This document shows positions 34,025-42,708 of a stretch of 43,060 bases of DNA, piece after piece. A program made the translations under genes and the position numbers. Below the pieces are notes generated by a model, which worked only from the letters and a program-made list of their open reading frames with translations, was not told the DNA's origin and did not search any database. Position 1 is the first letter of the stretch. Every line of letters starts with the position of its first letter. The stretch comes from FEN-1297 sp964498065 (lineage in GTDB: Bacteria; Bacteroidota; Ignavibacteria; Ignavibacteriales; Ignavibacteriaceae): contig CAZCFZ010000029.1 in assembly GCA_964498065.1 (NCBI GenBank), positions 1-43,060 of the forward strand, given 5' to 3'.

Positions 34025-34846
34025 ATGCTGCCGAATGAAATTCAATGGTACTTCCCTTCAAACATAAAAGAAGCATTAAAACTAATTAAACAGCCAGGAG
34101 TAATTCTTCACGCAGGCGGTACGAGAATTTTAAAAACCCAGACAAAAAGCGTTAAAGGCCTGGTAGATATAGGCGGACTTGATTTAAATTATATTCACGA
34201 AAAAGGTAAATCATTTCATATTGGTTCTGCAGTATCTTTTGGAGAAATTGTAAAGTTTTCGAGAGAAACAGATAATTTAAAAATGCTCGGTACTGCACTT
34301 TCCAGTGCTGCTTCTACTCCTCTTAGAAACCGCATAACAATCGGCGGATCGCTTAAAGATTTTCCTTTGTGGAGTAATTTATATGCTCCTTTAATTGCAC
34401 TGGATGCAAAAGTAAATATTATCGGTGGTAAAAAGAATATTATACCCATTGAAGATTATGTTGCCAGTGGAACAATTAAAACCAAGCATATTATAAAAGA
34501 AATTATCGTACCGTCTGATAAAGATTTAATATGGGGAGTAAAAAGATTTACATTAATTCGTTTTGAATACCCTTTATTTAATATTGCAGTTTCATTTAAA
34601 ATGAAAAATGAAATTATTGAAGATGCAAGATTAGTCATTACAGGAGTACAGGGAAGATTTAAAAGATTCAAAAGAGCAGAAAATATTTTAAATGGCCAAA
34701 AATTAAACAAAGGACTAATCGGTAAGTGCGAAAAATTTATAACACCGAAATTTATTGCCGATTATAAATACAGCGCCGGGTATAAAGAAAATGTTGCCAA
34801 AATTTATTTTAAAGATCTTCTTTCGGAAATTGCAGGGAGAAAATAA
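34025..34846 (+). CDS. Xanthine dehydrogenase FAD-binding subunit (XdhB/YgfM-like)
   Basis: This is a 273-residue FAD subunit without the cysteine insertion of the neighbouring Pao-like one. It has LHAGGTRILK (about 34-43) and RNRITIGGSLKDFPLWS (about 101-117), the latter resembling YgfM-type FAD subunits, then the CO-dehydrogenase flavoprotein C-terminal domain. GGAG stands eight bases before the ATG. It transfers electrons from the 2Fe-2S subunit, whose ATG overlaps this stop codon (TAATG). It begins a three-gene operon whose products form a cytosolic xanthine-dehydrogenase type complex. It is shorter than the usual 280-300, mainly by compact loops, with no sign of truncation. Confidence 0.85.
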   Translation: MLPNEIQWYFPSNIKEALKLIKQPGVILHAGGTRILKTQTKSVKGLVDIGGLDLNYIHEKGKSFHIGSAVSFGEIVKFSRETDNLKMLGTALSSAASTPLRNRITIGGSLKDFPLWSNLYAPLIALDAKVNIIGGKKNIIPIEDYVASGTIKTKHIIKEIIVPSDKDLIWGVKRFTLIRFEYPLFNIAVSFKMKNEIIEDARLVITGVQGRFKRFKRAENILNGQKLNKGLIGKCEKFITPKFIADYKYSAGYKENVAKIYFKDLLSEIAGRK

Positions 34847-35313
34847 TGAGATTAAATTTTAACATAAATTCAGAAACAAAAGAACTGGAACTTAAATCCA
34901 ATGAAACATTACTGGATGTTCTACGAAACAACGGTTATACCGAAGTAAAATGCGGTTGCAACGAGGGAGAATGCGGAGCTTGTTTGGTTCTGCTGGACGA
35001 TAAGCCTGTTAACTCATGCCAGGTGCTTGCAATGAGTGTGCGAAAAAAAGAAGTAAAGACAGTAAAAGGAATCGGCACATTGTTTTCACCTCATATTATA
35101 CAAAGAACATTTGCGCAGGCAGGTGCAGATCAATGCGGATTTTGTTCACCCGGAATGGTGATAGCTTCTTATAATCTATTAAGAGAAAATCCGAACCCAA
35201 CATACGAAGAAATTGTGGAAGGCTTGGACGGTAATTTATGCAGGTGTACAGGTTATGTTAAAATAATCGAAGCAGTAGAAGAATCAGCAGAATTAATAAA
35301 TGGGAAAAAATAA
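34846..35313 (+). CDS. Xanthine dehydrogenase 2Fe-2S subunit (XdhC-type small subunit)
   Basis: This is the 155-residue iron-sulfur subunit. The plant-type cluster ligands are C38, C43, C46 and C58 in CGCNEGECGAC...C (C36 is an extra Cys); the second cluster has C97, C100, C132 and C134 (CGFCSPG...CRC). There is no signal peptide, so unlike the Tat-exported counterpart this is cytosolic. The ATG overlaps the stop codon of the FAD subunit by one base, with GGGAG upstream, and the molybdopterin subunit begins 12 nt after its stop. It passes electrons from the Mo centre to FAD. Confidence 0.93.
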   Translation: MRLNFNINSETKELELKSNETLLDVLRNNGYTEVKCGCNEGECGACLVLLDDKPVNSCQVLAMSVRKKEVKTVKGIGTLFSPHIIQRTFAQAGADQCGFCSPGMVIASYNLLRENPNPTYEEIVEGLDGNLCRCTGYVKIIEAVEESAELINGKK

Positions 35314-35325
35314 ACCGGAGATTGT

Positions 35326-37494
35326 ATGTTCAAATATGTAAATAAACCTATTGAAAAAATTGACGGATTGGCATTAGTAACCGGGAATGAAAAATATACG
35401 GATGATTTTAATTTTGATAATATGCTTTATGTTTCAATTATGCATTCCGGTTTTGCGCACGCCGTAATTGAAAATTTAGATGATTCGCCTGCCCGCAAAA
35501 CTCCTGGAGTTGCTGAAGTATTATCTTATAAAAATGTTAAACAAATTTTATATACAACTGCGGGACAGGGTTTCCCCGAGCCTTCGCCTTATGATACGGT
35601 ATTATTCGGCAAAACCATGAGATATGTCGGTGATAATGTCTGCGCTGTAGCTGCCGAATCAAAAGAAATTGCAGATGCAGCGCTAAAGAAAATTAAAGTA
35701 AAGTATAAAAGATTAAAACCTCTACTTGATTTTGAAAAAGCCGAAGGTTCAAAAATAATTATTCATAAGGACGACGATGCATTTCCAAAAATTCCCGTGT
35801 ATTACGATGCTTCTAAAAATATGCCTTCTAAAGTAGAAGCAGACATAGGCAATTTTGAAGAAGCTTTTGAAAATTCCCCGGGAAAAATTGATCACACATT
35901 TTATACACCATATGCTTCCCATTGTGCCCTGGAACCTCATGCGTCGGTTTCCTATATAGACAACCGGGGCAGACTTATAATCATATCCTCAACTCAAGTT
36001 CCGTTTCATGTAAGAAGAATTGTTTCTCATATAGCAGAAATTCCGGTTTCCAAAATTCGTGTAATTAAACCGAGAATAGGCGGCGGCTTCGGAGGAAAAC
36101 AGGAAGTTTTACTCGAACCTATTGTTGCATTAATTACCTGGAGAACCAAGCGGCCTGCTAAATTAGTGTTAAACAGGAAAGAAGTTTTTAAATCTACCAG
36201 AACACGTCATCAGTTCAGAACAAAATTTAAAGTGGGTTATAACAATGACGGAAAAATAAACGCATTTCATCTTGATGCTCTTGAAAATTCCGGCGGATAC
36301 GGTTCGCATGCTTTAACCGTTTTATCGAATGCCGGTTCTAAAACTCTTCCCCTATTAAATAAAATTGAAAATGTCAGGTTTACAGGGAAAAGCGTTTATA
36401 CAAATCTTCCGTGCGGCGGCGCTTACAGAGGTTATGGTGCCACTGAAGCTTACTTCGGTTTCGGTCAGGTAATTGATATGATCTGTGAGGATACCAATCA
36501 AGATATCCTGGAATATTATAAAAAATGGTCGATCAAATCAGGTGAAACTTCTCCAATTTTTAAAGCGCTGGGAGAAGGTAAAGAAGGCGTTGCAATGACG
36601 ATTACTTCAACTTCGCTTGACCAATGTATAGATGCCGGAGCAAAAGAATCGGATTGGTATGCCAAGAAAAAACTTTACGGTGCAAATTCTGAGCTGAATA
36701 AAAATAACAGGTATAAAAAAGGAATCGGAATGGCCGCTTTAATGCAGGGATCGGCAATTCCTGAAATTGATATGGCATCTGCTTATATTAAAATGAATGA
36801 TGACGGTTCATTCAACTTAAATGTAGGAGCAACCGACTTGGGAACCGGCAGTGATACGATTCTTGCACAAATAGCTTCCGAAGTTCTTGATACTCCGGTC
36901 GAAAAGTTTATAGTTACTTCTTCCGATACCGACATTACTCCTTTCGATGTCGGGGCTTATGCGTCTTCCACTACTTACTTATCAGGTAAGGCAGTCCAGA
37001 AATGCGCTGAAAAAATTAAAGAACAAATCTTAAAAGTCGGTGCGGAAATTTTGGATTCAAAAATAGAAGATGTNNNNNNNNNNNNNNNNNNNNNNNNNNN
37101 NNNNNNNNNNNNNNNNNNNNNNNNNNNNNNNNNNNNNNNNNNNNNNNNNNNNNNNNNNNNNNNNNNNNNNNNNGAAGGCCAGGCGGAGGGAGCAATCGTT
37201 AACGGTCTTGCTTATGCATTATTCGAAGATTATTATTTTACTCCTCATGGTAAAATGCTCAATGATACATTCGGCAAATACGGGATGTTTACAGCTTACG
37301 ACATTCCTCCGATAACCGTAAAATTAATTGAATCTTATGAGGAATCCGGACCGTTTGGAGCAAAATCGATTTCTGAAATAAATATAAACGGAGCCCTGCC
37401 TGCAATAGCCAACGCATTTTATAATGCAACAGGCAAGAGATTATACAAAGCTCCTTTTACACCGGAATACGTTTTAAAAATATTGAATGATTAA
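35326..37494 (+). CDS. Xanthine dehydrogenase molybdopterin subunit, interrupted by an N gap
   Basis: This is the catalytic subunit of a cytosolic molybdenum hydroxylase. It contains the aldehyde-oxidase N-domain, RIGGGFGGKQE (MCD-contact), PCGGAYRGYGATEAYFG, and the catalytic Glu in GPFGAKSISEININGALP, a form usual in xanthine dehydrogenases of anaerobes. GGAG lies five bases before the ATG. 100 N at 37074-37173 interrupt it. The frame happens to agree on both sides, but comparison with the Pao-like paralogue suggests that about 80 residues, including the FGAxF...EVD and DxGRxxN segments, are missing, so the true gene is near 770 residues. With the deaminase and an allantoinase-type enzyme downstream, purine hydroxylation (hypoxanthine/xanthine to urate) is likely. 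Confidence 0.88.
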   Translation: MFKYVNKPIEKIDGLALVTGNEKYTDDFNFDNMLYVSIMHSGFAHAVIENLDDSPARKTPGVAEVLSYKNVKQILYTTAGQGFPEPSPYDTVLFGKTMRYVGDNVCAVAAESKEIADAALKKIKVKYKRLKPLLDFEKAEGSKIIIHKDDDAFPKIPVYYDASKNMPSKVEADIGNFEEAFENSPGKIDHTFYTPYASHCALEPHASVSYIDNRGRLIIISSTQVPFHVRRIVSHIAEIPVSKIRVIKPRIGGGFGGKQEVLLEPIVALITWRTKRPAKLVLNRKEVFKSTRTRHQFRTKFKVGYNNDGKINAFHLDALENSGGYGSHALTVLSNAGSKTLPLLNKIENVRFTGKSVYTNLPCGGAYRGYGATEAYFGFGQVIDMICEDTNQDILEYYKKWSIKSGETSPIFKALGEGKEGVAMTITSTSLDQCIDAGAKESDWYAKKKLYGANSELNKNNRYKKGIGMAALMQGSAIPEIDMASAYIKMNDDGSFNLNVGATDLGTGSDTILAQIASEVLDTPVEKFIVTSSDTDITPFDVGAYASSTTYLSGKAVQKCAEKIKEQILKVGAEILDSKIEDXXXXXXXXXXXXXXXXXXXXXXXXXXXXXXXXXXEGQAEGAIVNGLAYALFEDYYFTPHGKMLNDTFGKYGMFTAYDIPPITVKLIESYEESGPFGAKSISEININGALPAIANAFYNATGKRLYKAPFTPEYVLKILND
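37074..37173. other. Assembly gap (100 N) within XDH subunit
   Basis: Exactly 100 N, a standard placeholder. By alignment with the paralogue at 29195-31489 the missing sequence is about 250 nt, more than 100. The reading frame before and after the run agrees only because the placeholder length happens to fit. Confidence 0.9.
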
Positions 37495-37826
37495 AATTTT
37501 AAAACAATACTTATAGAAATTTTTCAGATTCTGAAATAAATATTTTTACATAACAATAATGTAATAATGTTAAATTTGTATAAGAAATCGAATATTACTA
37601 ATGTTGTCAAAAGGACTGCTTTGGAGATTCACATAATAAGGTTCTTTTAATAAATTTAAACTCAATAAATTGTTTTTGGCCGGTGGCTGATGAGCAAATG
37701 GTTCAAACCTTAGTAACTAACTTAACAGCAAATTTCTTAACCTAATTACCTTATTCAATTTATTTACCATATTTAGTAAACAAATATTAGGAATAAAATT
37801 TCAAATGTTTTTAGTTAGATAATTAT
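37495..37826. other. AT-rich intergenic region, no feature seen
   Basis: A 332-base spacer between the xanthine dehydrogenase and the amidohydrolase gene. A TGGTTCAAACC string recalls a tRNA T-loop, but there are no matching arms around it. No promoter or terminator is convincing. The length suggests the downstream gene has its own promoter. Confidence 0.4.
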
Positions 37827-39248
37827 ATGATCTTAAAAAATTGTCATATTTATGATGAATTGGCGGATCAGGAAAGAAATGTTGATATTTACTTTAACGA
37901 ATCAATAATTGAATTCCGCGAAAACTTATCTTCCGAGTTCAGTTCAAAACCGGAGACAAAAGAATATAAACTTTCTGCTCTTACAAAAGAAAACATCCAA
38001 ACAATTAATAAAAATCCATCAAACATTATTATTGATGCTGAAGGAATGATAGTGATTCCTGGTGGTATTGATCCGCATGTGCATTTTGATACTCCCGGTT
38101 ATACTCACCGAGAAGATTTTTATCATGGAAGCATGTCTGCTGCGGCAGGCGGAATTACAACCGTAATAGATATGCCATGCACTTCAATTCCTCCAGTAAC
38201 AAATACTGAAAACTTTGATATTAAATTTGATGCAATTGAAAATATGTCATGCGTTGACTTTTCATTATTCGGAGGAATTGATGTAAATGAATTCGATGAA
38301 TATGAAAGCTCAATGAAAAAGTTAGCAGACAAAGGTGTTAAGGGATTCAAGACGTATTTTATTTCAGGCATGAGCTCATATCCAAGAGTAAATAAATATC
38401 AATTTTATAAAATTCTTCAGAAAGGAAAAGAATTAGGAATCCCGATTTTGCTACATGCTGAGGATTATGAATTATTAACAGGGCTGGAAAAAGAATTGTC
38501 AAATCACCCGGACGATTATTTAAGATACTATAATTCCAGACCGGAATTAGGCGAAATGCTTGCGGTTTCAAACGCAGTGGAAATTGTAAAATCCGTCAAC
38601 GGGAATTTACATATTGTACATGTAGCTTCTGCTAAAGCTGCGGAAATAATTAATAATGAGTTAAACAATTTTAATATTACTTATGAAACATGTCCTCACT
38701 ACCTATATTTTACATTCAATGATTTTAAAATAAAAGGATCATCTTTAAAAACTGCGCCGGTTGTTAAAACAAAAGATGATCAAAATAAATTGTGGCAATA
38801 TTTAGCAGAGGGTAAATGTTCCTTTATTACTTCCGATCATGCTCCGGCACCATTAAGTGAAAAAAGCACAGGTTCATTTTGGATAGATTACGGAGGAATC
38901 CCAGGAACACAGACTTTAATTCCGGTAGTATTTTCAGAAGGATTCAAGAAAAATAAATTAACATTCAAAAGAATAACTGAGATTACATCAACAAATGCTG
39001 CAAAACGTTATGGATTATATCCGAAGAAAGGCACTATTAAAGTAAATTCGGATGCGGATTTCACTTTAATTGATTCAAATAAGAAATGGACATTTACACA
39101 AGATTTACTTTATTCAAAGGGTGAAACAACCCCATTTGACGGAGAAACATTTCAAGGGAAAGTTGCGATGACAATTTTAAGGGGAAAGATAATTTTTCAG
39201 GAAAATTCAGGTATAACTATTGAGAAAGGCTACGGAAGATATATTTAA
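37827..39248 (+). CDS. Allantoinase / dihydropyrimidinase-type amidohydrolase
   Basis: This is a 473-residue cyclic amidohydrolase with a binuclear metal centre. Ligands are H84-x-H86 (DPHVHFDTP), the carbamylated lysine K175 in VKGFKTYF, H210 in ILLHAEDY, H265 in IVHVAS and D337 in TSDHAPAP. The ETCPHYLYF segment is also usual. The family opens cyclic ureides: allantoin (AllB), dihydropyrimidines or hydantoins. The nearby purine-oxidising genes favour allantoinase or an HyuA-like role in urate degradation. The N-terminal beta-domain carries an extra loop of about 30 residues (36-66), rich in Lys, Thr and Asn, that I do not expect in AllB. There is no Shine-Dalgarno, and no uricase or allantoate enzyme in the window. 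Confidence 0.85.
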   Translation: MILKNCHIYDELADQERNVDIYFNESIIEFRENLSSEFSSKPETKEYKLSALTKENIQTINKNPSNIIIDAEGMIVIPGGIDPHVHFDTPGYTHREDFYHGSMSAAAGGITTVIDMPCTSIPPVTNTENFDIKFDAIENMSCVDFSLFGGIDVNEFDEYESSMKKLADKGVKGFKTYFISGMSSYPRVNKYQFYKILQKGKELGIPILLHAEDYELLTGLEKELSNHPDDYLRYYNSRPELGEMLAVSNAVEIVKSVNGNLHIVHVASAKAAEIINNELNNFNITYETCPHYLYFTFNDFKIKGSSLKTAPVVKTKDDQNKLWQYLAEGKCSFITSDHAPAPLSEKSTGSFWIDYGGIPGTQTLIPVVFSEGFKKNKLTFKRITEITSTNAAKRYGLYPKKGTIKVNSDADFTLIDSNKKWTFTQDLLYSKGETTPFDGETFQGKVAMTILRGKIIFQENSGITIEKGYGRYI

Positions 39249-39535
39249 AATTTCTGTTTAATTATATAAATATAGAAATCAGCTCATATCATAATTAATT
39301 AAGCCTTTGTACTCATTTAAACTCCAACCAATAAAACCTATTATTTTTATATCGGATAGACTGGTATAGTGCCTTCAATATTAAATGTTAATTAAATTTT
39401 CAACCGGTTTAATTAATTCTTGCTTTGTTAATACATTATTCATTAAATTCTAACTACCTTTTTTAAGCGAATACTCTTCCGATTAAAATGAACTGCAGCA
39501 CTAATATTATAAAACATATATTAAAAGGAGTAAAT

Positions 39536-40150
39536 ATGGCAAAGAATAAAACCGAAGATACGGGAATGAAGCGCCGGCTTAAAGATCAATTAAAAATTTA
39601 TAAAAAGGCAGTTAACCGGAAAGACCGCACTTTAAAAGAAATCGAATTTTACCCGGTACATGATAAGCGCATTGAAACAAAAGAATATCACGCTGTCCAC
39701 AAAAAACTGGCTGTCGACCAGGACCGGCCATGTTTGATATGCGGAGTAAGAAACTCGACACTTAAAGATAAAGCTCAAAACCCGTATGGCGCAAAGCAGA
39801 TGGAAACACATCATCACATTATCGAATGGGCATTAGCTAATGCAATTGATACGGATAAATTCAACAAAAGACTTTTACCTAATCTTCAGAGGCGGCACCC
39901 CGACCGCGAAGATTATAAACATCCTTTTACGCAAGAACAAATTAGCGCCTGGGTAGATCATGATGAAGATAACTTATGGGTACTGTGCGATGTTCATCAC
40001 CGCGCTCAATATTTCGGGATACATGAAATTACCGATCCTATTTGGGGACCGGTTGATCTGTTAAGAGATGATTTCGAAAAATATGTACTTAATGCGATAG
40101 AACAGGAAAAAGCAAAATCCAAAAAACATAAGAAGAGTAAGAAAAAATAA
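39536..40150 (+). CDS. HNH-type nuclease-like protein
   Basis: This 204-residue protein is very basic at both ends (C-terminal KSKKHKKSKKK). The centre carries an HNH-like arrangement: CLICG, then METHHHIIEW with the HH pair, and DEDNLWVLCDVHHR near the end. The CxxC and CxxH pairs could bind a structural zinc, with the His of METHHH as catalytic base. It is not encoded near phage, restriction or CRISPR genes, so its target is unknown. The frame is open upstream to 39488, but the ATG at 39536 has AAGGAG five bases before it and is the likely start. A homing nuclease or a DNA-repair or binding role are alternatives. Confidence 0.7.
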   Translation: MAKNKTEDTGMKRRLKDQLKIYKKAVNRKDRTLKEIEFYPVHDKRIETKEYHAVHKKLAVDQDRPCLICGVRNSTLKDKAQNPYGAKQMETHHHIIEWALANAIDTDKFNKRLLPNLQRRHPDREDYKHPFTQEQISAWVDHDEDNLWVLCDVHHRAQYFGIHEITDPIWGPVDLLRDDFEKYVLNAIEQEKAKSKKHKKSKKK

Positions 40151-40511
40151 AATGGCACAATAAGCCGTCATAATATTTCAATTCATTATTCCTAGAACTG
40201 ATAGAAAATAGATAATTTTTTATTCCCGCCTCGGCATCTCACCTTTGATTCCAAGGAAGGCTGCGTTTGTTAATTACTTAATATTATTTTATTAAATTTT
40301 CAGTAATTAAAATATTCCTTAATAATACTTGAATAAGTTTAAGCAATTACAATTTGAGGTAATTCAAAATTTCGACTTGTAAAGTAATTAAGATGATATA
40401 AGCGGTTATATTTATACAAACACCTGTTAGTACTTCGATAGGTATCCAACGTTTGATAAAAAAATAGAGTTCACCCGATTTTAATAATTAATTATCCTAA
40501 TATTATCTCTT
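40151..40511. other. AT-rich intergenic region, no feature seen
   Basis: A 361-base spacer between the converging HNH-type gene (plus) and the receiver gene (minus). A TGGCAC string at its left end lacks the -12 element of a sigma54 promoter. I see no strong hairpin. Confidence 0.4.
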
Positions 40512-40913
40512 TTATCCAAGATAATAATCACCGTGCATTACATGGTTTATAATACCAATATTATCACTAACACTCAGGTGAAGTTCACCTAAATCAACTG
40601 GTTTGTTAATTACACTAACCGGATGGAGATAGTAGCTCTGAATTAGTGAAATGTTTTCTTTGGTATCGGTAACGAAAATGTATGGTATTTTTGTTATTCC
40701 TGAAAGTCGAGAAATTGCTTCAATACCGTCAATGTCACCTTTTAACGTTATATCGGAAATTATTAATGACGGGTAATTTTTCAATGCAGCTTCAATCAAT
40801 TCTTCTCCGGTTGATATTAGGTCAAAAACATAAAAACCTTTTTTCTCTAGAAATATTTTTATCTTTAACGCTGATGCTAAATCCCGGCTGCAGACCAATA
40901 TTTTATTTTTCAT
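40512..40913 (-). CDS. Stand-alone receiver-domain protein
   Basis: This 133-residue single-domain response regulator has phospho-acceptor D54 (SLIISDITL), a hydroxyl residue T82 in FVTD and K108 in INKPVD, all expected in receivers. The acidic pocket at the first strand is partly lost: it reads ILVCSRD, leaving only D11 where two acids normally bind Mg2+. This may lower phosphorylation or favour another mode. AGGAAAAG precedes the ATG. There is no output domain and no kinase next to it. It could serve the orphan HisKA_2 kinase at 22-24 kb, but that pairing is speculative. Confidence 0.85.
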   Translation of the reverse strand: MKNKILVCSRDLASALKIKIFLEKKGFYVFDLISTGEELIEAALKNYPSLIISDITLKGDIDGIEAISRLSGITKIPYIFVTDTKENISLIQSYYLHPVSVINKPVDLGELHLSVSDNIGIINHVMHGDYYLG

Positions 40914-41329
40914 AATATCTTTTCCTACTTATTAAACTCAATTTAATGTACACTTTTATATATGTAATAACAAGGCCATTGCTTTTTTACGTTTGGTGTT
41001 TTGCTTTATATCTCACCGGATGCAATTTCACCTTTAAATCATCCGTTTATGTGGATGATTTAGTTTTAAAAAAAATCTTTTTAACTCGCTTTTACTATTT
41101 TGGATTTAATCTCTCAAAGCTCACTTATCTGGTTTAAATGAAAAAAGAAAGGGATTTACCAAAACTATATCAGGTTAAATCCGGATTCTTTACGTGATCA
41201 ACGAATTATTTCAGCAATTTTATTATCGTTTTATTAAAGACTTAATAATCCCTCTAGATATCTAATTCCCTTGGGTATTAGTTATTATTAGTCTATATTT
41301 AATTCAGGTAAAATGTTAGGAGATTTAAA
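40914..41329. other. Intergenic region with a perfect 10-bp inverted repeat
   Basis: A 416-base spacer between the receiver gene and a small unknown gene. It contains TAAATCATCC/GGATGATTTA at 41035-41062 (listed separately). A 63-codon plus-strand frame at 40946-41137 is open but lacks a Shine-Dalgarno and spans the repeat; I do not call it. Confidence 0.5.
41035..41062. repeat. Perfect 10-bp inverted repeat with 8-base loop
   Basis: TAAATCATCC and GGATGATTTA surround GTTTATGT. As RNA it would form a stable hairpin; on the plus strand it is followed by GTTTTAAAAAAAATC, not a normal U-tract. It might be a regulator site upstream of the receiver gene (about 120 bp away) or of the gene at 41330. 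Confidence 0.45.
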
Positions 41330-41635
41330 ATGAAAATACATGATAATAAGAGACGCGAGCGGATCTATACACACAACAAAACCGTTTTAGAAAGAGAAAA
41401 ATTATTAGCTATGCTGCCAGGCTGGAGCATAAAAAAATTTAACAAGATATTAGAAGCTTTGAAACAAAAAGAAGTTATTGAAGTTTCTAACAATGAAGTC
41501 AAGTTTTTTATTCTTCCTATATCCGAGAAAGAATATAAACATGTACTGAAAAATGAAACTATACATCAATCACAGTTTACTGACGAAGAATCGGAACTGC
41601 TTACATTGCTATCGATGCAAAGTAAAATCAGCTAA
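41330..41635 (+). CDS. Small unknown protein (101 residues), possible winged helix
   Basis: I do not recognise a family. The protein starts with a basic stretch (KIHDNKRRERIYTHNK), followed by helix-rich segments LEREKLLAMLP, WSIKKFNKILEALKQKEVIEVSNNEVKFFIL, then a polar tail. The pattern helix, helix, short beta-hairpin (VIEVSNNEVKFFIL) is what a small winged-helix DNA-binding protein would show, but this is only a suggestion. A good Shine-Dalgarno (AGGAG) lies eight bases before the ATG, which supports real translation. It has no close neighbours in an operon. Confidence 0.65.
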   Translation: MKIHDNKRRERIYTHNKTVLEREKLLAMLPGWSIKKFNKILEALKQKEVIEVSNNEVKFFILPISEKEYKHVLKNETIHQSQFTDEESELLTLLSMQSKIS

Positions 41636-41944
41636 TAGATTTACTGCTGCTTTCTTTAATAATAAAAAACCGAATAAATGAATTTATTTCATAAAAGAAT
41701 TACTTACTACCAATTTATGTTAATTTTAGTACCGCGATCAGTAAATAAAATATACATGCTCTTTTTAGTATTATTTAAACGGTTTAAAAAAATTATGAAT
41801 TTGCCGGTTTCGGCTGAGTGAAGCGTAAACTTGAGAGCCATCAGCTCCAAGCTAAATTTCTGCTGATTTTGTATAGAACCTGCCAAATTAAATATTAATC
41901 TGCATTAAAGAGAAAATGAAGATAAAAGATAGAATTACAGACTT
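41636..41944. other. AT-rich intergenic region, no feature seen
   Basis: A 309-base spacer between the converging unknown gene and the alpha-beta-barrel gene. It shows no strong hairpin, repeat or ORF. A less AT-rich patch near 41811-41860 has no recognisable identity. Confidence 0.4.
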
Positions 41945-42259
41945 TTACTTGTTGCCCAGAACAGATAATATATTCTTAAAAGAACCCGGCCTGGCTTCGC
42001 TGCATAAAGAAACAAGTTTGATTATTGCACTTCGGTAATTTTTATCGGCGCGAGAAGCTTGCATTTGTTCTACATTTATCCAGGGCCCGAATGAATAATA
42101 AATATTAGGATTTTCCAGGCTTTGGACTAAAGTAACTTTAGAATATGGATTTAATTTCATAAAAACCGGAGCAAAATCTTTTTTCCATATATTGATAAAC
42201 TCTTCCTCAGAATTTTCTTTGACGTACCAATAAGTGAGAGTATAAAACTCATCTTTCAT
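41945..42259 (-). CDS. Dimeric alpha-beta-barrel protein (ABM/NIPSNAP-like)
   Basis: This 104-residue protein looks like an antibiotic-biosynthesis-monooxygenase-type ferredoxin-like domain. The first strand FYTLTYWYVKE is followed by the helix SEEEFINIWKKDFAPVFMKLNP, a strand VTLVQSLENPNIYYSFGPW and a final helix RADKNYRSAIIKLVSLC. These proteins form dimers with a pocket for small aromatic or heme-like ligands. No catalytic residue is certain. AAAGGT lies before the ATG. It stands alone, with nearest neighbours on the opposite strand, so the role is unknown. Confidence 0.65.
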   Translation of the reverse strand: MKDEFYTLTYWYVKENSEEEFINIWKKDFAPVFMKLNPYSKVTLVQSLENPNIYYSFGPWINVEQMQASRADKNYRSAIIKLVSLCSEARPGSFKNILSVLGNK

Positions 42260-42708
42260 AAAATACCTTTTAGTGTTAAAATTTAATATACTTATAAAAA
42301 TGAATTTAATTAGAGGTGAAATTTACGACCTTTGTAATCCCTGACAAGGAACTTTCGGGAAGCAAATATTTAATATTGATTACTTAAAAAGAATTTCATT
42401 TAAGAACTTCAAGAAATAAGGCTGGAATAAAGATAATTTTGAGGTTATTATATATTAGGAATAGTAATATATTATAAGTACATTATATTCATTGATATTA
42501 TAAAAGTATTATTTATACAAAAAATTAAAATAAAAAAAGACGAACATTTCGATATACAAGTAACTCACTCTAACAGACTTCTTGATTAATTACGTTCTCC
42601 TTTTAATATTTCTTCAATTTTAAATCAAATAATTACTTCCGGTCTACTTTTGTAAAATAAATAAATTAAGTATCCCGGGAAAACAAAAACAAACTAAAGG
42701 AAAAATGT
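42260..42708. other. Long AT-rich leader region of the RRM gene
   Basis: 449 bases precede the RNA-binding protein gene. TACTTTTG at 42645-42652 fits the Bacteroidota -7 motif TAnnTTTG, though no matching -33 element is clear, and would give a leader of about 50 nt. The rest is AT-rich with TA-rich runs around 42445-42500. Genes for such proteins are often cold-regulated through their leader, but no conserved box is visible here. Confidence 0.4.

Noticed and set aside
37690..37715. tRNA-like TGGTTCAAACC T-loop string
   Set aside because: No flanking acceptor, D or anticodon arms can be drawn.
39488..39535. Upstream extension of the HNH-type protein
   Set aside because: The later ATG at 39536 has AAGGAG five bases before it; the upstream ATG has none.
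40153..40170. Possible sigma54 promoter (TGGCAC near 40155)
   Set aside because: The -12 element is absent at the required 10-base spacing and no gene follows on that strand.
40946..41137. 63-codon plus-strand frame, hydrophobic and Phe/Tyr-rich
   Set aside because: No Shine-Dalgarno, AT-rich codons only, and it spans a perfect inverted repeat; likely chance.
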